Shown here: positions 16,159 to 24,893 of the stretch, in pieces
How the letters are laid out: each line of letters begins with the position of its first letter
Numbering within the stretch: the stretch's first letter is position 1
From: JALZAA01 sp035316025
GTDB lineage: Bacteria; Actinomycetota; Acidimicrobiia; IMCC26256; JACDBD01
Assembly: GCA_035316025.1 (NCBI GenBank)
Contig: DATFXL010000090.1
Coordinates: 1-34,395, forward strand
DNA: 34,395 nt
Direction: 5' to 3'
Program-made: the position numbers and the translations under genes
The notes under the pieces: model-generated
Told to the model about the DNA's origin: nothing
Database searches by the model: none
The model's input: the letters and a program-made list of their open reading frames with translations, nothing else

Positions 16159-17042
16159 TCACACCCCGGCCAGAGCACGGACGATCTTGCCCATCGAGGA
16201 GAAGTCCTCGCGGCCGTAACCGGCGGCGCTGGCGGCACCGAGCAACTGCCGCACGATGCCCGACGTGAACAGGGGGGTGTTCGAGCGGGCCGCGAAGCCG
16301 ATGACGATGTCGAGATCCTTGGCCATGAGGTCGGTCATGAAGCCCGGCTTCCAGTCGTTCGAGGCGGGCCCGTCGGGGAGGACGCCTTCGAAGGGGATGC
16401 GGGTCCGGACCGCGTTGCAGTCACCGGTGGAGTGTGTGATCACATCGTGCAGCTTCCGGAGGTCGACGCCGGATTTGGCTGCCATGGTGGCGGCCTCGGC
16501 GGTCGCCAACGTCTGCACGGCGTAGATCAGGTTGTTGCACAGCTTCACGATCTGGCCGGAGCCGGGGCCGCCGACGTTCAGGATTCTCCCCGCGAACGGG
16601 TCGAGGGCGGGACGCGCCGCCTCCAGAACGCCGGCGTCTCCGCCGACCATCAGCGTCAGGGATCCCTGCTCGGCGCCGACGGTGCCGCCCGACAACGGCG
16701 CCTCCAGGCAGCGCGCGCCGCCGGCGTTCACGCGTTCGTGCTGGCCGTGCTCGACATCGGGATCGATGGTCGAAGTGTCGACGATGATCTTGCCGTCGCC
16801 GAACGCCGGGGAGGCGGAGTCGAGCACGTCGATCACGTCGGCGGAGCGTGGTACGCACAGGATCGTGATCTCACTCGCGTGGACGACGTCGGCCGGCGTG
16901 CCGCCATCACGGCGCCCGCTTACACAGCCATGTCGATCGGGCCGCGACGTCGCGACGTCACGGTCACGTGAAATCCGGCGTCGATGATGTGACGCGTCAT
17001 GGGCAACCCCATCGCGCCCAAGCCGATGAATCCAATGTTCAT
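16159..17042 (-). pseudogene. 3-hydroxyisobutyrate dehydrogenase-like gene, frameshifted
   Basis: From ATG 17042 the frame gives the Rossmann start MNIGFIGLGAMGLPMTRHII (GxGxxG) and then stops at TAA 16922-16920 after 40 residues. The continuation GGTPADVVHASEITILCVPR lies in another frame and joins the long C-terminal frame, which carries ARCLEAPLSGGTVGAEQGSL (the family active-site stretch), GSGQIVKLCNNL (catalytic Lys, conserved Asn) and DWKPGFMTDLMAKDLDI. One missing base next to GTGTAAGC (about 16920-16923) is the simplest repair. A missing base near 16911 plus a Gln-to-stop change would also fit. The family is NAD(P)-dependent beta-hydroxyacid dehydrogenases. As read, the gene makes no active enzyme. 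Confidence 0.85.
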
Positions 17043-17063
17043 GCGACTACCGTAACCGGGGAC

Positions 17064-17561
17064 ATGGCACAGACTTCCGGTGACAAGGGTCTCCAGGCGT
17101 TCGCGCAAAGTGTCGAGCTCGCGCTCGTGCAGGCGTACACGGAGGTCGCCGCGGCCGGAACGATCACTTCTCCGGGCGCAGTCGACGCGACGACGACGAT
17201 CGTGCAGCATCACCAGGAGCACGCGGGCGTTCTCGGGGACGCGGCGGGAAGTCGGGCGACGAGCGAACCGAACCGCCGCCTGATGAACCGGTTCCGTGCC
17301 GACCTGCGGGGGGCTTCGAACGAAGCCGCCGCGCTCGATGTCCTGTTCCGGTTCGAGAACGAAGCCGCGTCGACCTACATGTTCGTCTTGAGCTCGCTCG
17401 AGGCCACCCCGGCGCTCGAGCTGGCGGCGTCGATCCTGCCGGTGGAGTCGGAGCACGCGGTGGTCCTGGCCGGCTTGGCCCACCAGGCTCCTGCCGAGAC
17501 GTTCCCGAGCTTCGAGACGCAGGACCAGGCGTTGAAGCCCGACGAGTTCCCGGTGTCCTGA
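17064..17561 (+). CDS. Ferritin-like domain protein, cytosolic
   Basis: 165 residues from ATG 17064, lacking a signal peptide. A four-helix bundle of the ferritin-like (DUF4439/Ferritin_2-type) group is suggested by evenly spaced acidic/His motifs: VELALVQAY, HHQEHAGVL, FENEAASTY and ESEHAVVLAGL. The ExxH pairs could hold a di-metal site. It is two bases from the next gene, a lipoprotein with the same domain, so the pair is surely co-transcribed. It starts 21 bases from the divergent dehydrogenase pseudogene. Confidence 0.8.
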   Translation: MAQTSGDKGLQAFAQSVELALVQAYTEVAAAGTITSPGAVDATTTIVQHHQEHAGVLGDAAGSRATSEPNRRLMNRFRADLRGASNEAAALDVLFRFENEAASTYMFVLSSLEATPALELAASILPVESEHAVVLAGLAHQAPAETFPSFETQDQALKPDEFPVS

Positions 17562-17563
17562 CC

Positions 17564-18178
17564 ATGGGCGGCGTCACCCGACGGCGGTTCTTGCAGATCG
17601 GCGGCACGCTCTCGGCGAGCGCCGTCCTCGCCGCGTGCATCGGAGGTGGGTCGACGAAGCGATCGCGCGACAGCTCGGGCGGCGCACTCGGGAGGCAAGC
17701 GGATGCGACGATCGTCCGGACGCTGTCGTCGGTCGAGACCGCCGCCGTCGTGGTCTACACGAGGGTCATAGATGCGGGGCTGCTGTCGACCCCGGTCCCG
17801 AGCGAGCTCGGCGAGCTTTTCCGCTCACACCACCAGGAGCACGCCGAGCTGTTCCGGCGCACGACGGCGGACCTGGGCGGCCGGCCGTTCACGGATCCCA
17901 ATGCCGTTGTCATGCAGCAGCTCGGACCCCGGCTCGACACTCTCGGAGACGAAGCCACCGCGCTGCGTGTCGTGTTCGACGTCGAGACAATCCTCGCCGA
18001 CACGTACCAGGCGACCATGGGAACGTTCGCCGACAAGAGCTTCAACGTCGCCGCGATGAGCGTCGGGGGTGCGGAGGCCCGTCACGCGGCTGCCATCGCG
18101 CCGTCGATCGGGCTGTCGCCCGCGCCCCAAGCGTTGGCGTCGCCGGATCGGGCGGTGCCGGCGGGGAACGGCGTCTAG
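17564..18178 (+). CDS. Ferritin-like domain lipoprotein, Tat-exported
   Basis: 204 residues from ATG 17564. The twin-arginine signal TRRRFLQIGG (residues 5-14) and lipobox VLAAC (Cys25) predict export folded, with any cofactor loaded, then anchoring. The mature part repeats the helices of the preceding gene: VETAAVVVYTRV, HHQEHAELFRR, DVETILADTYQA and GAEARHAAAI. Tat use fits a metal-containing protein. Function is unknown; metal storage or oxidoreduction at the surface is an inference. Confidence 0.85.
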   Translation: MGGVTRRRFLQIGGTLSASAVLAACIGGGSTKRSRDSSGGALGRQADATIVRTLSSVETAAVVVYTRVIDAGLLSTPVPSELGELFRSHHQEHAELFRRTTADLGGRPFTDPNAVVMQQLGPRLDTLGDEATALRVVFDVETILADTYQATMGTFADKSFNVAAMSVGGAEARHAAAIAPSIGLSPAPQALASPDRAVPAGNGV

Positions 18179-18212
18179 GACGCGCGAACTCGGCGTGTAG
18201 CGTCGTTTCCGA

Positions 18213-18890
18213 ATGGGCGGGCGCACCGTGCGTGACATCTCTCTCGAAGTCATCACCGTGCCGACGCTGCGCGACCTGCGCCGCCGGCTGCCGCAGCTGC
18301 TGGTCGGGATCCTCGTCCTCGGTGTCGGCATCGCGCTGACCCTGGAGGCGCGGCTGGGCGTGAGCCCGTACGACGTGCTCCACCAAGGAATCGCCCGCCG
18401 GACCGGGTTGAGCGTGGGCACGGTCGTCATCCTCGTCGGCCTCGTCATCCTCCTGTTCTGGATCCCGCTCCGCCAGCGACCCGGGATCGGCACCGTCCTC
18501 AACACGCTGACCGTCGGCTTGGTGATCGACCTGGTGTTGCGCATCGTGCCCGAGCCCGACCTGGTGTCGGCCCGCATCCCGTTGCTGCTGATCGGCATTC
18601 TCGTCACCGGCCTCGGGATGGGCCTGTACATCGGGGCCGGTCTGGGCCCCGGACCCCGGGACGGCCTCATGACCGGCATCGCCGCCAAGGGGTTCCCGCT
18701 ATGGGCGGTACGCACCGTGCTCGAGCTCACGGCCCTGGCGGCCGGCTGGGTCCTGGGCGGGAACGTCGGCGTGGGCACGGTGCTCTTCGCCTTCAGCATC
18801 GGCCCCCTCGGCCACTTCTTCCTTCGTCACCTGCATCTCGGGGCGTCGGAAGCGCCTGCCGAGTTCGCGCCGGGCACGGTCGGCGAGTGA
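18213..18890 (+). CDS. YczE/YitT-like membrane protein
   Basis: 225 residues with about five to six hydrophobic helices: LPQLLVGILVLGVGIALTLE, VGTVVILVGLVILLFWIPL, IPLLLIGILVTGLGMGLYIG, VRTVLELTALAAGWVLG and VGTVLFAFSIGPLGHFFL. The loops LGVSPYDVLHQGIARRTG and LGPGPRDGLMTGIA are the duplicated signature of the YczE/YyaS/YitT group. Its transport or regulatory role is undefined. Its stop overlaps the next start (GTGA). Confidence 0.85.
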   Translation: MGGRTVRDISLEVITVPTLRDLRRRLPQLLVGILVLGVGIALTLEARLGVSPYDVLHQGIARRTGLSVGTVVILVGLVILLFWIPLRQRPGIGTVLNTLTVGLVIDLVLRIVPEPDLVSARIPLLLIGILVTGLGMGLYIGAGLGPGPRDGLMTGIAAKGFPLWAVRTVLELTALAAGWVLGGNVGVGTVLFAFSIGPLGHFFLRHLHLGASEAPAEFAPGTVGE

Positions 18891-19846
18891 CGAGCGCCGT
18901 TCGGGTCGGCGTGATCGGCACCGGCTTCGGCGCGCGGGTCGTTGCTCCCATCTTCGACGAGACCGAGGGGTTCGAGGTCGTCGACGTCGTGAGCGCGCGC
19001 AACGGCGCCGCCGTTGCCGAGCTCTGCCGGCGCGACCTCGATCTTGTGTCGGTGCACTCGCCGCCGTTCCTGCACGCCGAACACGTTCGCGTCGCCGTCG
19101 GCGCCGGACACCACGTGCTGTGTGACAAGCCCTTCGGCGTCAACGCCGGCGAAGCTGCCGAGATGGTCGAGCTGGCAGACGCGGGCGAGGTCGTGCACGC
19201 CCTCAACTTCGAGTTCCGGCACCAACCGGCGCGGCGACGCGCCTACGAGCTGGTGCGAAGCGGCGCGATCGGGGACGTCGAGCACGTGCAGTGGACGTAC
19301 ACGGGCGCGGTGTTCCGTCGGCCGCTCCGGGAGTACGGCTGGCTGTTCGATCGAAACCGGGGCGGAGGGTGGGTCGGAGCGTGGGGCTCGCATGCGGTCG
19401 ACACCCTCCGCTGGCTGGTCGGTGAAGTCCGAGGCGCAACCGCGCGCTGCCGGGTGACGATCCCGGAGCGACCCGACCGGGAGGGGCGTCCGCATCCGGT
19501 CGACGCCGAGGACGCCTTCACAGCGTGGCTCGACTTCGAATCAGGCGCCACCGCCGTGCTGGACAGCTCATCGTCGGCGGCTGCCTCCGTCGCGCACCGG
19601 ATCGTCATCACGGGATCGGACGGCGTGATCGAGATCGTCGGAGACGCCAAGGTCGTGTCGCGACTGGCCGACGGGTCCCGCGACGAGTTCGTGCCCGACG
19701 AGACGGCGCCCGATCCCCACGTCGTGCCCATGCGGGCGTGGGTCGAGAGGGTCCGCGACGCCGTACGCGACGGGGAGCCGCTGACGCCGAGCTTCGCCGA
19801 CGGCCTCGCGTGCCGCCGCGTGCTCGACCGGTTCATCGGGAGTTGA
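18887..19846 (+). CDS. Gfo/Idh/MocA family oxidoreductase
   Basis: 319 residues from GTG 18887, which overlaps the YczE-like stop; the frame is open upstream but only this start gives the normal N-terminus. The Rossmann motif VGVIGTGFGARVVAP is at residues 7-21. VHSPPFLHAEHVRVA, the catalytic-Lys segment CDKPFGVNAGEA (DKP in place of EKP) and the central GGGWVGAWGSHAVDTLRWL (catalytic His) match the family. It oxidises or reduces a sugar- or inositol-like substrate with NAD(P); which one is unknown. Confidence 0.9.
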   Translation: MTSAVRVGVIGTGFGARVVAPIFDETEGFEVVDVVSARNGAAVAELCRRDLDLVSVHSPPFLHAEHVRVAVGAGHHVLCDKPFGVNAGEAAEMVELADAGEVVHALNFEFRHQPARRRAYELVRSGAIGDVEHVQWTYTGAVFRRPLREYGWLFDRNRGGGWVGAWGSHAVDTLRWLVGEVRGATARCRVTIPERPDREGRPHPVDAEDAFTAWLDFESGATAVLDSSSSAAASVAHRIVITGSDGVIEIVGDAKVVSRLADGSRDEFVPDETAPDPHVVPMRAWVERVRDAVRDGEPLTPSFADGLACRRVLDRFIGS

Positions 19847-19864
19847 CCGCGGCCACCTCTCCGG

Positions 19865-22800
19865 TCACACGACCCCGGACGTGTCTCGCGGGCTCACCTC
19901 GCGGCCCCCGGTGGCGGCGAGATGGAACGCGGTCTCCCAGCCCGTGGCCCGGACGCCGAGGGCGTCGAGGCGTGCACGCGCATCGGCTCGGGCGTCGTCG
20001 GCCTCCGGGTCCGCGAGCGCGGCGAGAGCGTGCGCGTGGCACAGCCGGGCCAGCGCCTGATCGAGCGGCGACTCCGTCCCGTCGGCGACGGCGAGCGCAG
20101 TCGCGCACGCCTCGCGCGCGCACGCTTCGTCGCGAAGCTGCGCGCACGCCAGGCCGCGTGCCATCCAGGACTCGAGGTGGTCGAGGTAGCTCCCGATAGG
20201 CAGCGCGTTGGCACGGTCCGTGAGGGCGACCGCCCGATCCGGTTGGCCGGCCGCGGCCAGCACCATCGCTTCGGCGCCGGCGCTCGCGACGAGCAGGGCG
20301 TCGGTGTCGTCGCGGGGCGCGTCGAGATGTGCGAGGGCCCCGGCCACGTTGCCGCGTTGGAGCAGAGCCCTGCTCATCCCCACCCGCGCCTCGTGATTGC
20401 CGATGCCCCCCTCGTCCGGCCAGGCGTTGATGCCGGCCTGGAACTCGGTCGCGGAGCGCTCGCCGTCGCCGAGGTGCCCCGCGAGTGCGCCGGCCACGGC
20501 GGCCGGGATGGCGACGAGGCCGGGGTCGCCGAGCGCGTCGGTGAACGTCGCCACCTCGGCGTGCAGCGCCTCCGCCTCGTCGATCCGGCCCAGGCAGCCG
20601 AGCGCCCGCGCCGCGGGCGCGATCGACTGCACCTCTCCCCACCGGTCGCCGATCTCCTGGAAGAGACGGCGCGCTTCGAGGGATCGCTCGAGCGCGACCG
20701 TCGGGCGCCCCGTCCACATGGCGACGTTGGCGAGGAGGACGCCCATCATGCCGTTGGCCCACCGGTCGGCCGACTCCGAGCCTTCGCGCAGCACGTCCGA
20801 CGCCAGCTGCTCGGCCTCGGCGAGCTGGCCCTGGTTGAACCGCACCCACGCCAGCAACCCGAGCGCCCACGACAACCCGCCCCAGTCACCGATCTCGGCG
20901 AAGACCGCGGCCGACTGGTTGATGCGCTCCTCGGCTTCCTCCGGGTGGCCGCGCGTGAAGGCGATCCAGGCCAGGTTCTGCAGGGCCCACGCCTCGCCCC
21001 GGCGCTCTGGGATCCCCTGGAACGTCGCCAGGGCCTGCTGGATCGCGGCCTCGGCCTCGTCCAGCTCGCCCTTGAACATGAGCGTCATACCGCGGCCCCG
21101 CAACGCGTTCGCGACGCCGCGGGCGTCCTCGAGCGCGCGCCACTCCGCCACCGCCTGCTCATAGGTCGCATCCGACGCGATGAGATTGCCTTCTTTCTGT
21201 TGGCAGTCGGCGAGCACGGTCAGTGCTTGCGCGGCGGCGACGCGATCACCGCCCGAACGGGCGGCGTTGAGCAGTTCGGTGATCTCCTGGCGAACGCCGG
21301 TGAGGTCGCGTTGTTCGACGCGCGCCTGGGCCCGTGCGAGCCGCAGCCGGGACCGGATCGCGTCCGGAGCGTCGTCAGGGAGGACGGCGAGGGCCTGCTC
21401 GTACCGGCGCTGGGCGCGCGGCCACGCCTCTACGTGCTCGGCGTGCACCGCCGCCTGTTCCAGCGCGTCGACCGCACGGGCCCGGAGATCCGGCGGGACG
21501 CCGTCGACCCGGCCGAGCTCCCGCACGAGCTCGGCCGCGATCCCGAAATGATGCGCGATGGGGTCGACGGGCTCGTCTTCGCCGCGGCCCCGGTCGGTCA
21601 GCCATCCCCCCAGAGCGGCATGCCGCCGGGCTCGTTCCGCTTTCGTGAGCGTGCCGTAGGCAACTTCGCGGATGAGCTCCGACTTGAACGCGAACTCCCC
21701 GTCCTCGAGCACCAAGAGGTCGCGATCGCCGAGCGACTCCAGGGCGCGCTCGGCGCCGGACAGCGATTGGGCATCGCCGAGCCCGACCACTGCCTCGATG
21801 GCGCCACTCGATCCGACCACGGCGCAATCCTCCAGCACGGCACGATCGACCGCCGTCAGCGCGTCGAGGCGCGCGGCCACGAGCCCGCGCAGCGTCATCG
21901 GGAGGTCGCCCGAGTCGCGGGCGCCGACTTCGATGGCGCCCTCCGAGTCGCGGATCAGCGCCGCCAGCTCTTCGATGAACAACGGGTTGCCACCGCTGCG
22001 GTCCTGAAGGTCCTCGACGAGCTCGGGTGTCGCGTACTCCTTCAGGTGTGCCTCGACAAGGGCGGCGGTCGCGTCGGCGTCGAGCGGGTCGAGGTGGAGC
22101 ACAGCGACGTTGTGCCGGCCCGGCGCCGGTGTCCAGCGCTCCTCGAGATCTGGACGAGCGGTGGCGAGCAGCATGAACGGGAGGCCGCGCAAACCGGCGA
22201 GCAGCCGGTCGACCAGCTCGAGGACGACCTCGTCACCCCAATGCAGATCGGAGAGAACCATCACCAACGGCCGCTCGCGTGCCAGAGCCTCGAGGTACGC
22301 CTGCACCGCCCAGAGCGCCTCGCCGCGCGCCCGCGCCGGGTCGACATCAGCGCGTTCCCCGAACCGCCCGAGGAGATAGAGAAGCCCGTCCGAGATGCGC
22401 TCGACGTGCGTGTCCATCTCGTCGCGGCCGGTGACACGGGCGACTGTCGACTCGACCTTGCGGCGGGCGTCGTTGGTGGAATCGTCGAGCTCGACGCCGC
22501 AGGTATGGCGGACGGCCTCGGCGATCGGCCACCAGACGTTGGCCTCGCCGTACGGAAGGCACGATGCCTTCAGGACGGTCGCGCCGCGCTCCTCGTATGC
22601 GATCGCCGCCAGCTCGACGGCGAGGCGACTCTTGCCGACACCCGCTTCCCCGAAGAGGAGGACGAGCTGGGCGCGTTGTCGGTTCAGTGCCGCATCGAGC
22701 ATCCGGCGTAGCAGCGAGATCTCGGGGTCGCGCCCGACGAGCGATGCGCGGGTCTGCTTCGGCCGCTGTCCCGGCAGGGCGATGACCTCCTCGGCCGTCC

Positions 22801-23407
22801 ATGCCTCGACCTGTTCCGCGCGGCCCTTCACGACCAACGCGCCGAGCGGCTCGAAACGCACGACACGGCGTGTCGCCTCATACGTGAGCGGCCCGACGAT
22901 CACCTGGCCGGGACGCGCCGCAGCTTGGAGCCGGCTGGCGATGTTCACGACGTCGCCCATCGCGGTGTACTCACCGGCAGCGCGCAACGCACCTACGAGG
23001 ACTTCGCCCGTGTTCACGCCCACGCGCATCTCGGCGCTCATCCGCAGCTCCTGGCGAAGCGCGGCGAGCGTGCGCTGCATCTGGAGCGCGGCCCGTACCG
23101 CCCGCTCGGCGTCGTCCTCGTGGGCGACTGGCGCTCCGAAGAGGGCGACGACGGCGTCGCCGACGATCTTGTCGACCTGGCCACCGAAGGCGGTGACGTC
23201 TGCGACCAGCCGTTCGAAGCAGCGGTCGACGAGGTTCTTGACGTGCTCGGGATCAGCCGACTCGGAGAAGGTGGTGAAGCCGACGAGGTCGGCGAACAGG
23301 ACGGTGGCGATCCGGCGCTCGTCGGGCCGGATCACCAGCGTGTGGCCGCAGGACGGGCAGAACCGGGCCTCCTCCGGCGCGTTCGCGCCGCACGACCCAC
23401 ACGTCAT
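19865..23407 (-). CDS. Zinc ribbon - adenylate cyclase - AAA ATPase - TPR protein
   Basis: 1180 residues from ATG 23407. Residues 1-22 are a zinc ribbon (C3xxC6 and C17xxC20). Residues about 30-200 are a class III cyclase domain: metal Asp40 in LFADLVGF, Lys80 and metal Asp84 in DKIVGD, Asp152 in MGDVVNIASRL, with Asn155 and Arg159. The catalytic set looks complete. A P-loop ATPase follows, with Walker A GEAGVGKS (253-260) and a Walker B-like VMVLSDLHWGDE. The C-terminal half, about 640 onward, is helical repeats of the TPR kind. Such fusions are soluble signal proteins of the SARP/LuxR-ATPase style without a DNA-binding domain. It makes cAMP or cGMP in response to an unknown input. Confidence 0.93.
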   Translation of the reverse strand: MTCGSCGANAPEEARFCPSCGHTLVIRPDERRIATVLFADLVGFTTFSESADPEHVKNLVDRCFERLVADVTAFGGQVDKIVGDAVVALFGAPVAHEDDAERAVRAALQMQRTLAALRQELRMSAEMRVGVNTGEVLVGALRAAGEYTAMGDVVNIASRLQAAARPGQVIVGPLTYEATRRVVRFEPLGALVVKGRAEQVEAWTAEEVIALPGQRPKQTRASLVGRDPEISLLRRMLDAALNRQRAQLVLLFGEAGVGKSRLAVELAAIAYEERGATVLKASCLPYGEANVWWPIAEAVRHTCGVELDDSTNDARRKVESTVARVTGRDEMDTHVERISDGLLYLLGRFGERADVDPARARGEALWAVQAYLEALARERPLVMVLSDLHWGDEVVLELVDRLLAGLRGLPFMLLATARPDLEERWTPAPGRHNVAVLHLDPLDADATAALVEAHLKEYATPELVEDLQDRSGGNPLFIEELAALIRDSEGAIEVGARDSGDLPMTLRGLVAARLDALTAVDRAVLEDCAVVGSSGAIEAVVGLGDAQSLSGAERALESLGDRDLLVLEDGEFAFKSELIREVAYGTLTKAERARRHAALGGWLTDRGRGEDEPVDPIAHHFGIAAELVRELGRVDGVPPDLRARAVDALEQAAVHAEHVEAWPRAQRRYEQALAVLPDDAPDAIRSRLRLARAQARVEQRDLTGVRQEITELLNAARSGGDRVAAAQALTVLADCQQKEGNLIASDATYEQAVAEWRALEDARGVANALRGRGMTLMFKGELDEAEAAIQQALATFQGIPERRGEAWALQNLAWIAFTRGHPEEAEERINQSAAVFAEIGDWGGLSWALGLLAWVRFNQGQLAEAEQLASDVLREGSESADRWANGMMGVLLANVAMWTGRPTVALERSLEARRLFQEIGDRWGEVQSIAPAARALGCLGRIDEAEALHAEVATFTDALGDPGLVAIPAAVAGALAGHLGDGERSATEFQAGINAWPDEGGIGNHEARVGMSRALLQRGNVAGALAHLDAPRDDTDALLVASAGAEAMVLAAAGQPDRAVALTDRANALPIGSYLDHLESWMARGLACAQLRDEACAREACATALAVADGTESPLDQALARLCHAHALAALADPEADDARADARARLDALGVRATGWETAFHLAATGGREVSPRDTSGVV

Positions 23408-23462
23408 GGGGCCAGGATAGATGCGCCCCGACCGGGCTCCGGCCGGGTTCGCGCTGTGTGCA

Positions 23463-23825
23463 TCAGCCGTCGACGTCGGTGTCGGAGTCGAGGGCCCGCC
23501 ACTGCCGGAGCAACGCCCACGAGAAGATGCCCGTCGAGTGTCCGTCGTTCCAGGTGAACGTGATGCCCCACGCGCCGACGAGGTCGGCGTCCTCGACGCG
23601 CAGGGGGAGTGGCGACGCCGGCTTGGGCCAGACCGGCAGGCCGCGTTCGCGCAGGCCGCGGCACTCGGCGCACGGGCAGTGAATGCGCAGCTCCTCGAGC
23701 GAATAGTGCGTCGTCTCCCCGTCCGGCCAGGCGGCAGTCAGGCCCTCGGCCCGGTCCACGTCGAGTGACGCCGGGGGCGGAGTGGACTCGTCGAGGGGCT
23801 CGCCGGCCGGGCGCTCGTCGCTCAT
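23463..23825 (-). CDS. DUF971 / gamma-butyrobetaine hydroxylase N-terminal-like protein
   Basis: 120 residues from ATG 23825; a GTG three codons upstream is also possible. The core RAEGLTAAWPDGETTHYSLE, the metal-binding HCPCAECRG with Cys50/Cys52/Cys55, and WGITFTWNDGHSTGIFSWAL are characteristic of the GBBH_N (DUF971) domain. Alone, without the oxygenase domain, the domain is found near or in Fe-S and carnitine-related proteins. Its role here is not defined. It sits between the cyclase and the radical SAM gene on the same strand. Confidence 0.88.
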   Translation of the reverse strand: MSDERPAGEPLDESTPPPASLDVDRAEGLTAAWPDGETTHYSLEELRIHCPCAECRGLRERGLPVWPKPASPLPLRVEDADLVGAWGITFTWNDGHSTGIFSWALLRQWRALDSDTDVDG

Positions 23826-23846
23826 CGCGTGCACGAGTGTGATGCG

Positions 23847-24839
23847 TCACGCGGGATCGAAGCGACCCGACAGGTGAGGCGAAGTCGTCGCTCCCCGGCG
23901 TCCCCGGTTGTCCGCCACGAGGTCACGCACCAGCTGGGTGATGCGCTCGCGCTCTCGTGCCGGCGCGTACGCCCCTGGGTACAGCCGCTGGTGCCGCTCG
24001 AGGAGCTCGGGATGGACGTCCGCGAGCCAGCCGAGATAGTGCTCCTTGACGCCCGGGCGAAGGTGGAGCAGGACGGGGGAGATCGACGGCGCGCCGGCGT
24101 CGACGCAAGCGCGCACCACCTCGTCGAGCTGGTCGGGGCGGTCGGAGAGCCCCGGGAGAATCGGGGCGACGAGCACTCCGCACGGAATGCCGGCCTCGTT
24201 GAAACGCGCCACCGCCTCGACCCGCTTGCGCGGATGCGGGGTGCCGGGCTCCGTGGCGCGCCAGACGTCCTCGTCGAGCGTGCCGATCGAGAAGCACAGC
24301 TCCACCTTCGTGCGCCGCGACGCTTCGACGAGCCGGTCGAGGTCCCGTAGAACGAGGGTGCCCTTCGTGAGGATCGAGAAGGGGTTGCGCGCTCCGCCCA
24401 GCACCTCGATGATGCCCTGGGTCAGCCGATACTTGCCTTCGGCGCGCTGATACGGGTCGGTGTTCGTTCCCATTGCGATGTGGGCGCCCTGCCAGCGACG
24501 CGGCGCGAGCTCGGCCCGAAGCTTCTCGACCGCGTTCACCTTCACGACGATGACCCGATCGAAGTCGGTCCCCGGGTCGAGGTTCAGGTACTCGTGCGTG
24601 GGACGAGCGAAGCAGAAAATGCACGCATGACTGCACCCGCGGTACGCGTTGATCGTATGGCGGAAGGGGACGGGCGAGCGCGCGTCGACGTTGTTGATGA
24701 TGGTGCGGGCGCGCACGTGGAGGAACTCGAGACCGCGGAACTCGCCGGTGCCGATCTCGCGCTCCGGCAGGTCGAAGAGCGCCGGCTGGGTCGACTGGTT
24801 GCCGTCGACGACCTGCCAGCGGAGGTCCCGCGCCGCCAT
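23847..24839 (-). CDS. Radical SAM protein, Rv2578c type
   Basis: 330 residues from ATG 24839, chosen over further upstream codons because MAARDLRWQVVDG is the family start and the SOS box lies just before it. The 4Fe-4S motif is C69xxxC73xxC76 in YRGCSHACIFCFARPTHEYL. GTNTDPYQRAEGKY and LTKGTLVLRDLDRL follow, as in the SPL-like/Rv2578c branch that lies close to spore photoproduct lyase. It binds S-adenosylmethionine and is probably concerned with nucleic-acid repair or modification, which is inference. A perfect LexA-type box overlaps its promoter. Confidence 0.9.
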   Translation of the reverse strand: MAARDLRWQVVDGNQSTQPALFDLPEREIGTGEFRGLEFLHVRARTIINNVDARSPVPFRHTINAYRGCSHACIFCFARPTHEYLNLDPGTDFDRVIVVKVNAVEKLRAELAPRRWQGAHIAMGTNTDPYQRAEGKYRLTQGIIEVLGGARNPFSILTKGTLVLRDLDRLVEASRRTKVELCFSIGTLDEDVWRATEPGTPHPRKRVEAVARFNEAGIPCGVLVAPILPGLSDRPDQLDEVVRACVDAGAPSISPVLLHLRPGVKEHYLGWLADVHPELLERHQRLYPGAYAPARERERITQLVRDLVADNRGRRGATTSPHLSGRFDPA

Positions 24840-24851
24840 GCCCGAAGCATA

Positions 24852-24867
24852 TCGAACAGGTGTTCGA
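24852..24867. promoter_or_regulatory. SOS box (LexA-binding site)
   Basis: TCGAACAGGTGTTCGA fits the mycobacterial consensus TCGAAC-N4-GTTCGA exactly and is the core of the 18-base palindrome ATCGAACAGGTGTTCGAT (24851-24868). It is 12 bases upstream of the radical SAM start and 26 upstream of the GTG of the divergent pterin dehydratase, so it could repress either or both. Confidence 0.82.
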
Positions 24868-24893
24868 TCATGCAAGGGTGCGACAATGATGGC

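Noticed and set aside
16905..16925. Two independent lesions (nonsense plus deletion) in the dehydrogenase
   Set aside because: One missing base at 16920-16923 explains both the stop and the frame change, so the simpler reading is preferred, though the other remains possible.
19922..22711. A 929-residue plus-strand open frame
   Set aside because: It is the antisense shadow of the cyclase-ATPase-TPR gene. It is Arg/Gly/Glu-rich without motifs, while the minus strand has complete domains.
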